A stretch of 64,000 bases of DNA. Origin: Shimia biformata. Lineage in GTDB: Bacteria; Pseudomonadota; Alphaproteobacteria; Rhodobacterales; Rhodobacteraceae. Positions 42,869-51,770 of this stretch are shown here, in pieces. The number at the start of each line of letters is the position of its first letter. The stretch's first letter is position 1. Location: NCBI RefSeq assembly GCF_016888515.1, contig NZ_JAFEJK010000001.1:434001-498000 (forward strand), given 5' to 3'. The position numbers were made by a program, and so were the translations under genes. Below the pieces are notes generated by a model. It saw only the letters and a program-made list of their open reading frames with translations. It had not been told where the DNA came from and made no database searches.

Positions 42869-43443
42869 CGCGGCGCAGAAACCGCAGCAGTCGCGGCACC
42901 CTGATCGTCGTCACTTTGTTTCTACTGTCCTCGGCGGCAATCCGGATCGGAAATGGGGCGGGTCAGGCGATTGCAAGGCAAGCCGACCCTGAAGAGGCAC
43001 CCGCCAGCGCCGAGCCATCGCAATGCGAAACGGCCGAATCTCTGGCCCCGTTGATCGACCTGTTCAAGGAACGTGAACAAAAGCTTCTGACCGCTGAAAA
43101 GGCTATGTCCGAAAAGCAGAAGCTGCTTGAACAAGTTGAGGGTGAAGTCACCGCGAAACTAGCCGCGTTGGAATCGGCAGAACAGAGCTTGCGCGATACG
43201 ATCGCGCTGGCTGAAACCGCCGCCGAGGATGACCTCAGCCAGCTGACGCAGGTCTACGAGGCGATGAAACCGAAGGAAGCCGCTGAATTGTTCGAAGCAA
43301 TGGCTCCTGAATTTGCCGCCGGTTTTCTGGGGCGGATGTCGCCAGAGCGGGCAGCTGGGGTGCTGGCCGGCCTTAGCCCGGAGGCGGCATATTCCATCAG
43401 CGTCATTCTGGCAGCCCGAAATGTCGGGGCACCGACCGAGTGA
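42865..43443 (+). CDS. motE: MotE-like flagellar protein (MgtE N-domain fold)
   Basis: 192 residues. An N-terminal helix/signal anchor (TLIVVTLFLLSSAAIRIGNG), a long charged coiled coil (REQKLLTAEKAMSEKQKLLE), and a C-terminal MgtE-N-like domain (LTQVYEAMKPKEAAELFEAM; LGRMSPERAAGVLAGL). In rhizobia MotE is a periplasmic chaperone for the motility protein MotC. The gene just beyond motA encodes a large periplasmic protein that may be its client. Confidence 0.78.
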   Translation: MTRRRNRSSRGTLIVVTLFLLSSAAIRIGNGAGQAIARQADPEEAPASAEPSQCETAESLAPLIDLFKEREQKLLTAEKAMSEKQKLLEQVEGEVTAKLAALESAEQSLRDTIALAETAAEDDLSQLTQVYEAMKPKEAAELFEAMAPEFAAGFLGRMSPERAAGVLAGLSPEAAYSISVILAARNVGAPTE

Positions 43444-43464
43444 CTGGACGAAATCGACGTCACG

Positions 43465-43480
43465 CTCAGAAATTCTTAAC
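43465..43480 (+). promoter_or_regulatory. Degenerate CtrA-like box upstream of motA
   Basis: CTCA, 7 bases, TTAAC, 45 bases before the motA GTG. The right half is perfect, the left half poor. Confidence 0.35.
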
Positions 43481-43525
43481 CCGCCGTACGCCATTCTGCG
43501 GCCATGGCGAACAGGAGAGTGACCC

Positions 43526-44395
43526 GTGATTGGCATCGTTGGCATCGTGATGATCTTTGTAATGGTGTTTGGTGGTTACCTGGCTGCCGGCGGCAAGCTG
43601 GCAATCATTCTCAAGTCGCTTCCCTTCGAAATGGCGATGATCGGCGGAGCGGCGGTCGGGGCGTTCCTGATCTCGAACCAGGGCGCGGCGATCAAGCATA
43701 CGTTGAAGGACTTGGGAAAGGTCTTCAAAGGGCCGAAATGGAAGCCCGACGACTATCGCGATCTTTTGTGTCTTTTGTTCGAGCTGATCCGTCTGGCGCG
43801 CGCAAACCCGGTTGCGATCGAGGAACATATCGAGGCGCCGGAAACCTCGACGATATTTTCACGCTATCCGCGCATACAGGCGGACCGTGAAGCGGTTGAA
43901 CTGATCGCAGATACGCTGCGGTCAGCGGCCATGAACTATGACGACCCACACCAGGTCGAAGAGGTGCTTGAAAAGCGGATGGAGGCAAACCTCCACCACG
44001 CCCTGCACTCAAGCCATGCCCTGCAAACCGTGGCGGACGGGTTGCCCGCGCTGGGCATCGTTGCGGCCGTTCTGGGCGTGATCAAGACGATGGGATCCAT
44101 CGACCAGCCTCCGGAAATCCTGGGAAAGATGATCGGCGGTGCGCTGGTCGGCACCTTCCTTGGCGTGTTCCTGGCCTATGGCCTGGTTGGTCCTTTCGCC
44201 GCCAAGGTCAAAACAGTTGTCGAAGAAGACAGCCATTTCTATCAGCTCATCCGTGAAGTGTTGGTCGCCAATCTGCACAACCATGCCACCAACATCTGTA
44301 TCGAGGTCGGGCGCCAAAACACGCCCGCGCACTACCGCCCCGATTTTTCGGAGCTCGAAGAAGCCCTGAAAGCCGTCAAGCAGGCTGCGGCATGA
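43526..44395 (+). CDS. motA: Flagellar motor stator protein MotA
   Basis: 289 residues, four-helix proton channel subunit. N-terminal IGIVGIVMIFVMVFGGYLAA, a cytoplasmic loop with FSRYPRIQADREAVELIADT, and C-terminal helices around LGIVAAVLGVIKTMGS and MIGGALVGTFLGVFLAYGL. Conserved prolines of the ion path are present. Start is GTG at 43526 with AGGAG eight bases upstream. The ATG of the next gene overlaps its stop. Confidence 0.96.
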   Translation: MIGIVGIVMIFVMVFGGYLAAGGKLAIILKSLPFEMAMIGGAAVGAFLISNQGAAIKHTLKDLGKVFKGPKWKPDDYRDLLCLLFELIRLARANPVAIEEHIEAPETSTIFSRYPRIQADREAVELIADTLRSAAMNYDDPHQVEEVLEKRMEANLHHALHSSHALQTVADGLPALGIVAAVLGVIKTMGSIDQPPEILGKMIGGALVGTFLGVFLAYGLVGPFAAKVKTVVEEDSHFYQLIREVLVANLHNHATNICIEVGRQNTPAHYRPDFSELEEALKAVKQAAA

Positions 44396-46563
44396 GATCG
44401 CTTGTTGCCGCAATCTGGATAACGCTGGCATCGGCGGCAATGGCGCAGCCGATCGTGGTGAAAAGCGGTGAACATGATGGATTCACGCGGCTAGTACTGA
44501 CTTTGCCGAGCGCGGACACAGAGTATGAATTGCGCGGGGTGGACACGACTTGGCAGGTGATCATACCCGGACATACCAACAGCTTCGACACGTCGTCGGT
44601 GTTTCAACGTATCCCACGCACCCGCCTTGCTGCGCTCGGAGTTAGCGGCGCTGAGGGATTGGACCTCGGCCTTGGCTGCGATTGTGACGTAAAAGCGTTC
44701 CGGCATGCCGGGACACATTTGGTGATCGATATTTCAGAAAGGTCCGGGGAGGCCCCCAGATCCAAGGAGTTGGCAGGATTTGTCCTTGGCGCCCGCGTCG
44801 ATCCGCCTGCTTCGTTGCGATTCCAATTCCAGTCTCAGACTGCGGTACCGACAGTTGCAGACACCGCTGAGCGGACGAAAGATGTCGCGATGGCCGATCG
44901 CGTGTCGCAAGTAGGCTTTCAGGAGAAAATGGAACGGCAACTGCGGGTCAGTGAAGTCCAGAAAATTGTTCTCGATGGGTTGGCCCGTGCCGGAACAAGC
45001 GGGTTGTTGCGAGTGAAACCAACTGTTGCGACCGAAAGCAAGTCCCTCAAAAATGACATCGCGCCGCCGCATCCGTCAACAGTAGAACCAGATGATGAGA
45101 TACCCGTTCGGCACCGACCGGTTTTTCCCAATGTCAAAGTCGAAAACAGCGTTGACCGGGCCCTCCGTGAGCAGGTCGCCAGAATGCAGGTGCCAGACAC
45201 AACCTGTATTGACCCCGATCTTGTCGACATCGCCAAATGGAGCGATGGCCGCAGCCTCGCGCGGCAGGTCGCCGCCCTGAACGCCGAACTGACCGGTGAA
45301 TTCGACCATCTGAATGACGCAGTGGCATTGCGGCTTTCAAAGACTTATTTGTTTTTTGGACTTGGTCAGGAGGCCCTTGCCGCGCTGAATTTGGTGCCAG
45401 CGTCGCGCGAAACGGCAATTCTGACAGAGCTGGCAACCGTTTTGGAGGGCCGCAACGAAGCGACCCCGATTCTGACGGGGCAGGCGCGTTGCGGGGATGG
45501 GGCCGACATTTGGTTTGCGTTGGCCGTTGACCAATGGCCCGAATACGCACGCCCAGCAGCCGACAGCATTCTGCGTGGTTTCAGCCGGCTTCCCGATCAC
45601 TTACGCACCTATTTGGGGCCGCGTCTGGCCGATCGCTTCCGGGCCAACGGTGACCCGGAAACCTCAAGGTCGATCTTGCGGATTGCAATGCGCGACGGAT
45701 CCGAACCCACGCCTGAGATGCAGCTTTCCAGTGTGGTCGCCAATATCGATGCACATCATGCCGGGGATAAGTTGCAGTCATTGGTTACTTCCGACCAATC
45801 AGTGTCGCCAAAGGCGTTGATGCATCTGATCGAAAACCACGTGCGATCCAAAAAACCGCTAGGCGCGGACCTGGCCGAGCTTGCGGGAGCCTACGCAGTC
45901 GAGTTTCAAAAAACCGAAATGGGGCCTGAACTGAGAAAAAGCCATGCGCTTGCGCGGGCTGCGTCCGGACAGTTCAGGCAGGCATTTTTTGTGGTGCGGG
46001 ATATCGAGGCCAGGGATGGCAGTGTGGCGGCGCGTCAGGTTCGGGATCGGATTGCGTTTTTGATGGGCCAACACGCGGATGAGTTCGAATTGCTTTCGCT
46101 TGCCGTGTCAGAGGGACTTTTGCATCCAAATGTGCTGTCTGATGTGACCGCAAATCTTGTGGCCAAACGGATCCTCGGTGCAGGTTTTGCGAAGGCAGCC
46201 TGGCCCTTGGTTTCTGGCCCTGCGGCTGCGCATGTAATGCGTGAACGGCGCATTATCCGGGCGCAGGTGCGGCTTGCCCTTGAAGAGCCGGATCAGGCGC
46301 TTGTCGACCTGCTTGGTTTGTCCGGAGAAGATGCTGACATCCTTCGCCGGATGGCGCGCAAAAAACTGACCGGATCAGACAATGCGCCCCGAACCTGGCC
46401 CGATGAAAACCGACCGCAGAATGGCGCCGAGGAGTTCGCCGATATTGGGGATGGGTCGGATCAACCAAGCTTGCAGCTTCTGCGGGCCCTTGTCGACAAC
46501 AGCGGCATATTTCGGAAAGACGCGGCCAAGGCAATCGAGGCGGCAAAAGCCTCCGGCGGCTAG
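44392..46563 (+). CDS. Large exported flagellar-cluster protein, possible MotC/MotK-type stator partner
   Basis: 723 residues, family not firmly recognised. It begins with a signal peptide (SLVAAIWITLASAAMAQ), then a beta-rich N-domain reminiscent of AMIN domains (VVKSGEHDGFTRLVLTLPSA; VIDISERSGEAPR), a linker, and a long helical C-terminal half (about 290-720) with TPR/Sel1-like periodicity (ALRLSKTYLFFGLGQEALAA; LARAASGQFRQAFFVVRDIE). It overlaps motA by four bases and follows motE, so a periplasmic role at the stator, like rhizobial MotC or Rhodobacter MotK, is a reasonable inference. Confidence 0.65.
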   Translation: MRSLVAAIWITLASAAMAQPIVVKSGEHDGFTRLVLTLPSADTEYELRGVDTTWQVIIPGHTNSFDTSSVFQRIPRTRLAALGVSGAEGLDLGLGCDCDVKAFRHAGTHLVIDISERSGEAPRSKELAGFVLGARVDPPASLRFQFQSQTAVPTVADTAERTKDVAMADRVSQVGFQEKMERQLRVSEVQKIVLDGLARAGTSGLLRVKPTVATESKSLKNDIAPPHPSTVEPDDEIPVRHRPVFPNVKVENSVDRALREQVARMQVPDTTCIDPDLVDIAKWSDGRSLARQVAALNAELTGEFDHLNDAVALRLSKTYLFFGLGQEALAALNLVPASRETAILTELATVLEGRNEATPILTGQARCGDGADIWFALAVDQWPEYARPAADSILRGFSRLPDHLRTYLGPRLADRFRANGDPETSRSILRIAMRDGSEPTPEMQLSSVVANIDAHHAGDKLQSLVTSDQSVSPKALMHLIENHVRSKKPLGADLAELAGAYAVEFQKTEMGPELRKSHALARAASGQFRQAFFVVRDIEARDGSVAARQVRDRIAFLMGQHADEFELLSLAVSEGLLHPNVLSDVTANLVAKRILGAGFAKAAWPLVSGPAAAHVMRERRIIRAQVRLALEEPDQALVDLLGLSGEDADILRRMARKKLTGSDNAPRTWPDENRPQNGAEEFADIGDGSDQPSLQLLRALVDNSGIFRKDAAKAIEAAKASGG

Positions 46564-46586
46564 TTTTGGCTGAAAGACCTCGGTCG

Positions 46587-46602
46587 CTAATACTTGGCTA
46601 AC
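46587..46602 (+). promoter_or_regulatory. CtrA-like box upstream of sltF-flhA
   Basis: CTAA, 7 bases, CTAAC, 60 bases before the sltF ATG. Each half has the same single change (T to C at position 1). Confidence 0.4.
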
Positions 46603-46662
46603 GCTTCTGAAGTAGTCCGATAGCAAGGGATGCAGAACGCATCGCCACAAGGCAGGAAGTTG

Positions 46663-47418
46663 ATGACCGGGTTTTGCCAAACCATTTGCCTTTTGGGCGC
46701 TGTCGCCGCCGCCATTTGGCTGGGCTCCGGGACAAGCGTTGGGGCCGCTGGGGGCGGTATCTGCGATCAGGCAGCAAGCAATGCATCCCGCGAAACGGGT
46801 GTACCGCTCGAAATTCTGATGGCCGTCACCCGCGCCGAAACCGGCCGCAGCGTCAACAAGACACTCCAACCCTGGCCGTGGACCACAAATGACGCTGGCA
46901 AGGGGCGGTGGTTTGAAACTCGCGAGTTGGCCCAGGCACATATCCGGCGACAGCATTCTATGGGCTTGAAGAACTTTGATATCGGGTGCTTTCAGATCAA
47001 TTTTCGCTGGCACGGCACGGAGTTTTCGTCGATCGAAGAGATGTTGGAGCCCGAAGCCAACGCCCTTTACGCCGCACGGTTCCTGGCTGAGTTGCAACAG
47101 GAAAAGGGCAACTGGGAAGACGCGGTTGCGGCCTATCATTCCCGCACACCAGAGCACGCTGACAGGTATCGAAAACGGTTCACCCGGATACTTTCCAGGC
47201 TTTCGGTTGATCCGGCACTGCCCAAGGCTGCACATTTTGCAAGCCACAATGCAAAGGCGGTGACCGGCGCGCAGAACGGCAGTCAGCCCGATGAAAAAAG
47301 GCGAAAAAACGCATTTCCCTTGATCCGTGCAACCGCCCACGCCCGTCCAGTCATGGGGTCTTTAGTGGCGTTGCCCGACACCAGCAAACCCGCCCTGATT
47401 TCTTTGGAGGGCGGATGA
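46663..47418 (+). CDS. sltF: Flagellum-associated lytic transglycosylase (SltF-like)
   Basis: 251 residues, exported muramidase that opens peptidoglycan for the rod. N-terminal signal segment, then an SLT domain: catalytic Glu in LMAVTRAETGRS, DIGCFQINFRWHG (the GCFQIN block) and EPEANALYAARFLAELQQEK with AVAAYHSRTPEHADRY. Start at ATG 46663 with AGGAAG upstream; an in-frame ATG at 46630 has poor spacing. Fits Rhodobacter SltF, which works with a FlgJ lacking its own muramidase domain (compare 62662-62940). Confidence 0.85.
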   Translation: MTGFCQTICLLGAVAAAIWLGSGTSVGAAGGGICDQAASNASRETGVPLEILMAVTRAETGRSVNKTLQPWPWTTNDAGKGRWFETRELAQAHIRRQHSMGLKNFDIGCFQINFRWHGTEFSSIEEMLEPEANALYAARFLAELQQEKGNWEDAVAAYHSRTPEHADRYRKRFTRILSRLSVDPALPKAAHFASHNAKAVTGAQNGSQPDEKRRKNAFPLIRATAHARPVMGSLVALPDTSKPALISLEGG

Positions 47419-49499
47419 TGTTGCAGCTGGGTAAACGGGTGGTTTTTACACCGACAATCATACTGGCACTGGCATTGATGGCGGTGATCGTCATGATGAT
47501 TTTGCCCATGCCGTCATGGGTGCTGGACGTCGGTCTGGCCGGGTCTTTTGCCCTGGCTATCCTGATTTTCACCAAAACCCTGTTCATCGAAGAGCCGCTG
47601 GATTTCTCGTCCTTCCCGACAATTCTTCTGGCATCGCTGATGCTCCGGTTGTCGTTGAACGTGTCGTCGACGAAGCTGATCATCGGCCAGGGGCACACGG
47701 GCACGCATGCTGCGGGAGGAGTCATCCAGGGGTTCGCAAACTTTGTCATGGGCGGCAGCGTATTTCTTGGATTGGTGGTGTTCGGTGTGCTTCTGATCGT
47801 CAACTTCATGGTCATTACCAAGGGCGCCGCACGCATGGCGGAGGTTGGCGCGCGTTTTGCATTGGACGGAATGCCGGGCAAACAGTTGGCGATTGACAGC
47901 GACATGTCCGCCGGTGCGATCAATCACACTGAGGCAAAGGCCAGGCGTGAGAAAGAACAACAGGAAACCACCTTCTTTGGATCCTTGGACGGCGCGTCCA
48001 AATTCGTCAAAGGCGACGCTGTTGCCGGATTGTTGATCACCCTGATGAACTTGGTGATGGGGCTGGTGATGGGCGTAGCAGTTCATGCAATGCCCATTGG
48101 TCAAGCCTTTGAAACCTATGCGATCTTAACGGTCGGAGACGGCTTGGTTACCCAAATTCCGGCAGTCATCATATCGATCGCATCCGCCCTTCTTCTGGCA
48201 CGTGGGGGCGCCAACGGATCGACCGACCTGACGCTCCTGCGGCAACTGGGAACGCACCCAAGTGCTTTGGCCACAGTGGCTGTTTTGATGGGTTTGTTTG
48301 CTCTGGTGCCGGGTTTACCCTTTTTGCCGTTCATCATGGGCGCGGCGCTGCTTGGGTTCGTGGCTTTTCGGTTGTCGGGAAATCCGGAGAGCGATGCAGG
48401 GTCGGACCAGACCGATATACCTCTGCCATCTGTTGATCCGACCATGGGTGACGTGTTGGAACTCGACGATGTCCACATTGAGTTCAGCCCGGACCTCGTG
48501 AACCTCGTGATGGATCCCGGCGTCGGTTTGGATGTGAGAATTGCCAATATGCGCACGCATGTTGCGCGGACTTATGGACTGATCCTGCCCGAGATTCGAC
48601 TGACCGACGATCCAGCCCTGCCTGCGGGGCGCTATCGCATCCGTATCCAGGGATCGGCGGAGGCTGACGCGACTCTTCGTGCCGACCGGGTACTTGTGCT
48701 TCTGCCTGATGACACGGATGAGGCACCGGAAGGGTTTGATGTCGTCGAGCCTGTTTATGGCGCGCCGGCGCGCTGGATCACACCAGACCACCGGGAACAG
48801 GCCGAAATGGTGGGGCTGACCGCTGTAAGCGCGCCGGAAATTCTTGCCACGCACTTGCTGGAAACGATCAAGGCGAACCTTGACCGGCTGTTGTCGTTGC
48901 GTTCGTTACGACGACTTTTGGATGAGATGACAGGCCTGTCCGATCCCGGACGTGCCGAAGCCAACCGCCGCATGTTGGATGACCTTATTCCCGACAAGGT
49001 GCCAATGGATCTTTTGCATCAGGTCCTGCGGCTTTTGTTGCAGGAACGCGTATCCATTCGCAATCTGCCACTGATCCTTGAGGCGATTGCCGAAGCGCGC
49101 GCATTTCATGCCCAGCCCGAAAGCATCTGTGAACATGTGCGCAAGCGGCTTGGGTTCCAAATTGTCGCCGAACTGCGCCGGGCGGACGGGACCGTGCCGC
49201 TTTTACAGCTAGCGCCCGAGTGGGAAGAGACATTCCAGGGCTATCAGCTTGATGGTGATCGTGGCGGGCATGACGTGGCATTGCCGCCCGACCTTTTCAA
49301 TCACCTGATCCGTAATGTTTCGGATGAAATCTCCAGAAATGGCGAGGCCGGTGTCACTCCCGCGATCGTGACGTCATCCCGTCGTCGCCGTTTCCTGCGC
49401 ACGGTTCTCAGCGCCAAGGGTATTTCAAGCCCGGTCCTGTCGTTTGAGGAACTTGGGACCAACGTCCGGCCCGCGCTCGTCGGCGTGGTGGCCGCATGA
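47415..49499 (+). CDS. flhA: Flagellar type III export gate protein FlhA
   Basis: 694 residues: eight N-terminal transmembrane helices with the FHIPEP-type block (SLMLRLSLNVSSTKLIIGQ; GAARMAEVGARFALDGMPGK; AIDSDMSAGAINHTEAKARR) and a large cytoplasmic domain that docks export chaperones and substrates (PEIRLTDDPALPAGRYRIRI; LLDEMTGLSDPGRAEANRRM). ATGA overlaps with sltF upstream and fliR downstream. Confidence 0.97.
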   Translation: MMLQLGKRVVFTPTIILALALMAVIVMMILPMPSWVLDVGLAGSFALAILIFTKTLFIEEPLDFSSFPTILLASLMLRLSLNVSSTKLIIGQGHTGTHAAGGVIQGFANFVMGGSVFLGLVVFGVLLIVNFMVITKGAARMAEVGARFALDGMPGKQLAIDSDMSAGAINHTEAKARREKEQQETTFFGSLDGASKFVKGDAVAGLLITLMNLVMGLVMGVAVHAMPIGQAFETYAILTVGDGLVTQIPAVIISIASALLLARGGANGSTDLTLLRQLGTHPSALATVAVLMGLFALVPGLPFLPFIMGAALLGFVAFRLSGNPESDAGSDQTDIPLPSVDPTMGDVLELDDVHIEFSPDLVNLVMDPGVGLDVRIANMRTHVARTYGLILPEIRLTDDPALPAGRYRIRIQGSAEADATLRADRVLVLLPDDTDEAPEGFDVVEPVYGAPARWITPDHREQAEMVGLTAVSAPEILATHLLETIKANLDRLLSLRSLRRLLDEMTGLSDPGRAEANRRMLDDLIPDKVPMDLLHQVLRLLLQERVSIRNLPLILEAIAEARAFHAQPESICEHVRKRLGFQIVAELRRADGTVPLLQLAPEWEETFQGYQLDGDRGGHDVALPPDLFNHLIRNVSDEISRNGEAGVTPAIVTSSRRRRFLRTVLSAKGISSPVLSFEELGTNVRPALVGVVAA

Positions 49500-50266
49500 T
49501 TGCCCTTTTCGAGTGGCTGGGGGGGCAGGGCACGGCCTTTTGGCAAGACGCCTTTGCGGTGTTCCTGCGCGTCGGGGCCGTGGTGATGCTGTTTCCGGGA
49601 TTTGGCGAACAGGTGGTTCCCGTCCGGTTCCGGTTGTCGATTGCGGTCGCGTTCACACTCGTTGTTCTGCCAGTGGTGGCTGAGCGCCATGACCTGTCGG
49701 AGATCCCAACCCTGCAACTGGTCGCAACAGAAACTTTTACCGGGTTGTTGTTTGGTGCCGGGCTTCGGCTGATGGCAATAGCTCTTCAAGCCGCAGGGGC
49801 AATCGCGGCGCAAGCCTCGTCCCTGTCCCAGCTTCTGGGCGGCGCGGCGACTGAACCGATGCCGGCAGTGGGCCACGTGTTTTTCTGGGGCGGGCTGGCT
49901 TTGGCCTTTGCGACTGGGCTTCATGTGAAAGCGGCGCAATACATGGTGCTGACTTATGACCTGATCGCGCCGGGTGCCTTCCCATCGGGCGAGATGGTGT
50001 CGAGCTGGGGGCTTCAGCAGGTTTCGGCATCGTTTTCGTTGGCGTTCCGTCTGGCGGCCCCATTTGTTCTGGCTTCGGCCGTTTACTACTTGGCGCTTGG
50101 CGCCATCAATCGCGCGATGCCCCAGCTGATGGTCGCCTTTGTCGGTGCCCCGCTGATCACTGGCGGCGCCCTGGTCATCCTGTGTTTCGTCACGCCGGCG
50201 ATTCTGACGCTTTGGCTTGGAGCGCTTGATGGTCTTCTGTTCAATCCGGCGGAGCCAACAAGATGA
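49496..50266 (+). CDS. fliR: Flagellar type III export protein FliR
   Basis: 256 residues, mostly membrane helices. Family marks: FLRVGAVVMLFPGFGEQVVP, VATETFTGLLFGAGLRLMAI and QAAGAIAAQASSLSQLLGGA, then AAPFVLASAVYYLALGAINR and AMPQLMVAFVGAPLITGGAL. FliR joins FliP and FliQ in the export channel. Four-base overlaps with flhA and flhB. Confidence 0.95.
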   Translation: MIALFEWLGGQGTAFWQDAFAVFLRVGAVVMLFPGFGEQVVPVRFRLSIAVAFTLVVLPVVAERHDLSEIPTLQLVATETFTGLLFGAGLRLMAIALQAAGAIAAQASSLSQLLGGAATEPMPAVGHVFFWGGLALAFATGLHVKAAQYMVLTYDLIAPGAFPSGEMVSSWGLQQVSASFSLAFRLAAPFVLASAVYYLALGAINRAMPQLMVAFVGAPLITGGALVILCFVTPAILTLWLGALDGLLFNPAEPTR

Positions 50267-51348
50267 GCCAGGACGACGACACCGAGAAAAGTCACGAAGC
50301 CAGCCAAAGAAAGCTGGACGAGGCACGAAAGCGTGGCGAGCTGGTCAAATCCACAGATGTATCTTTGGCGGCGGGCTATGCGGGGCTGCTTTTGGCATTT
50401 TTGGTGCTTGGTCAGCCAATGATGCTATCCGCTGGCCAGTTGCTTGCGGTACTTCTGGACCAGGCAGGCGCTTTGTCGGGCATGGTGTTTGCCGGAGCGC
50501 CAGCCCCAGTTCTGCGTTCCGTTCTTTGGCAAGTCCTCGGCTGGGCGTCCGGCCTGTTTGTCATACCCGCAATGGCGGTTCTTTTGTCACTGCTTGCACA
50601 GCGCGCCATTGTTTTTGCACCGTCGAAGATCGCCTTCAAAAGTCAGAGGATCGATCCGGTCCAGAATGCAAAAAACAAGTTTGGACGCAGCGGGTTGTTC
50701 GAGTTTGGAAAGAGTTTTGTCAAACTGATGGTCTATACGCTGAGTCTGACCGCGGTGCTTGTAAATCGCCTGCCTGAAATCGCGGGTGCGCAACAGGGCA
50801 GCCCGGGCATGATCGCGGCCTTGATGGGAAAGCTATGCGCCGAATTCTTGTTTGTGATCGTTCTGGTTTCAGCTGGCATCGCGGTGATCGACTATGTCTG
50901 GCAACGTTATGAACACTTTCGCAAGAACCGAATGTCCCGAAAGGAGTTGACAGATGAAGCAAAGGACGCGGAAGGCGATCCGCATCTGAAGCAGAGGCGC
51001 CGCCAGAAAGCCCAGGAAATCGCAATGTCGCAGATGATGCGCGATCTGCCCGGTGCCGATGTGGTGATCGTGAACCCGACACATTATGCCGTGGCGTTGA
51101 AATGGTCCCGTGATGCCGGTGAAGCGCCGCGGTGCATTGCCAAAGGTGTCGATGAGATCGCACTGCGTATGCGCGAGATCGCAAACGAAAACGGTGTCCC
51201 AATCCGAAGCGACCCTCCAACGGCGCGCGCGCTCTATGCGGAAACCCGGGTCGGGCAGGAAATCTCTCCTGATCACTACCGCGCAGTGGCGGCCGCAATC
51301 CGCTTTGCCGAACGGATCCGCCGCAAGTCGAAGGTGTGGCGCCCATGA
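50263..51348 (+). CDS. flhB: Flagellar type III export switch protein FlhB
   Basis: 361 residues. N-terminal EKSHEASQRKLDEARKRGEL, four membrane helices, and the cytoplasmic domain with the autocleavage motif NPTH (in VVIVNPTHYAVALKW, about residue 270), followed by RCIAKGVDEIALRMREIANE. It switches export from hook to filament substrates. Overlaps fliR and the next small gene by four bases each. Confidence 0.97.
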   Translation: MSQDDDTEKSHEASQRKLDEARKRGELVKSTDVSLAAGYAGLLLAFLVLGQPMMLSAGQLLAVLLDQAGALSGMVFAGAPAPVLRSVLWQVLGWASGLFVIPAMAVLLSLLAQRAIVFAPSKIAFKSQRIDPVQNAKNKFGRSGLFEFGKSFVKLMVYTLSLTAVLVNRLPEIAGAQQGSPGMIAALMGKLCAEFLFVIVLVSAGIAVIDYVWQRYEHFRKNRMSRKELTDEAKDAEGDPHLKQRRRQKAQEIAMSQMMRDLPGADVVIVNPTHYAVALKWSRDAGEAPRCIAKGVDEIALRMREIANENGVPIRSDPPTARALYAETRVGQEISPDHYRAVAAAIRFAERIRRKSKVWRP

Positions 51349-51770
51349 CGGATCTGGATGGGATCGAAGACGTGTTGCGGGCCCGTCTGGACATGGCCAC
51401 AGCCCGGCTCCGTGACATCCAAACCCAAGAGTTTCGCTATCGGTCGCTTTTGCAGGAACTCTCAACACATGAGAAAACGGCTGCGATCGAAGCGATGCAG
51501 ATGAGCGGATACAACGAAGCCGGACACGCTTTGGTTTGGGCGCAATGGGTGCAGGCTCGGCGTAACTGTCTGAACGCCGAACTGGCGACCATCATGGCAC
51601 AAAAGTTGTCCCAGATGACCGCAACTGCGCAGGCATTCGGAAGGCTGGAGGCCGTAGAACAACTGCGCCGCGCCGAGCACGACAAGTACGAAACCGCGCG
51701 CGATCTGGCGCGGTCCGAAGCTTTGTTGGGGTTTGCTGCACTGCGCGTCAGCCGCGATTACGTATCCTGA
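51345..51770 (+). CDS. Small helical protein, FliJ-like
   Basis: 141 residues, highly helical and charged (EDVLRARLDMATARLRDIQT; LQELSTHEKTAAIEAMQMSG; EQLRRAEHDKYETARDLARS). Size and coiled-coil character match FliJ, the export ATPase stalk, but the sequence gives no firm family call. The ATG overlaps the flhB stop by four bases, and the 3' end overlaps the convergent FliL-like gene by 13 bases. An alternative in-frame start is at 51336. Confidence 0.55.
   Translation: MTDLDGIEDVLRARLDMATARLRDIQTQEFRYRSLLQELSTHEKTAAIEAMQMSGYNEAGHALVWAQWVQARRNCLNAELATIMAQKLSQMTATAQAFGRLEAVEQLRRAEHDKYETARDLARSEALLGFAALRVSRDYVS

Noticed and set aside
44392-46563. Calling the large motA-linked protein an N-acetylmuramoyl-L-alanine amidase because of the AMIN-like start
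   Set aside because: No amidase catalytic domain follows; the C-terminal half is helical repeat-like.
46375-47340. 321-codon minus-strand frame over sltF
   Set aside because: The SLT domain on the plus strand is clear; the antisense frame lacks a ribosome site.
49301-50326. 341-codon minus-strand frame over flhA and fliR ends
   Set aside because: Crosses two strong flagellar genes and is composed of Arg/Gln/His-rich filler.
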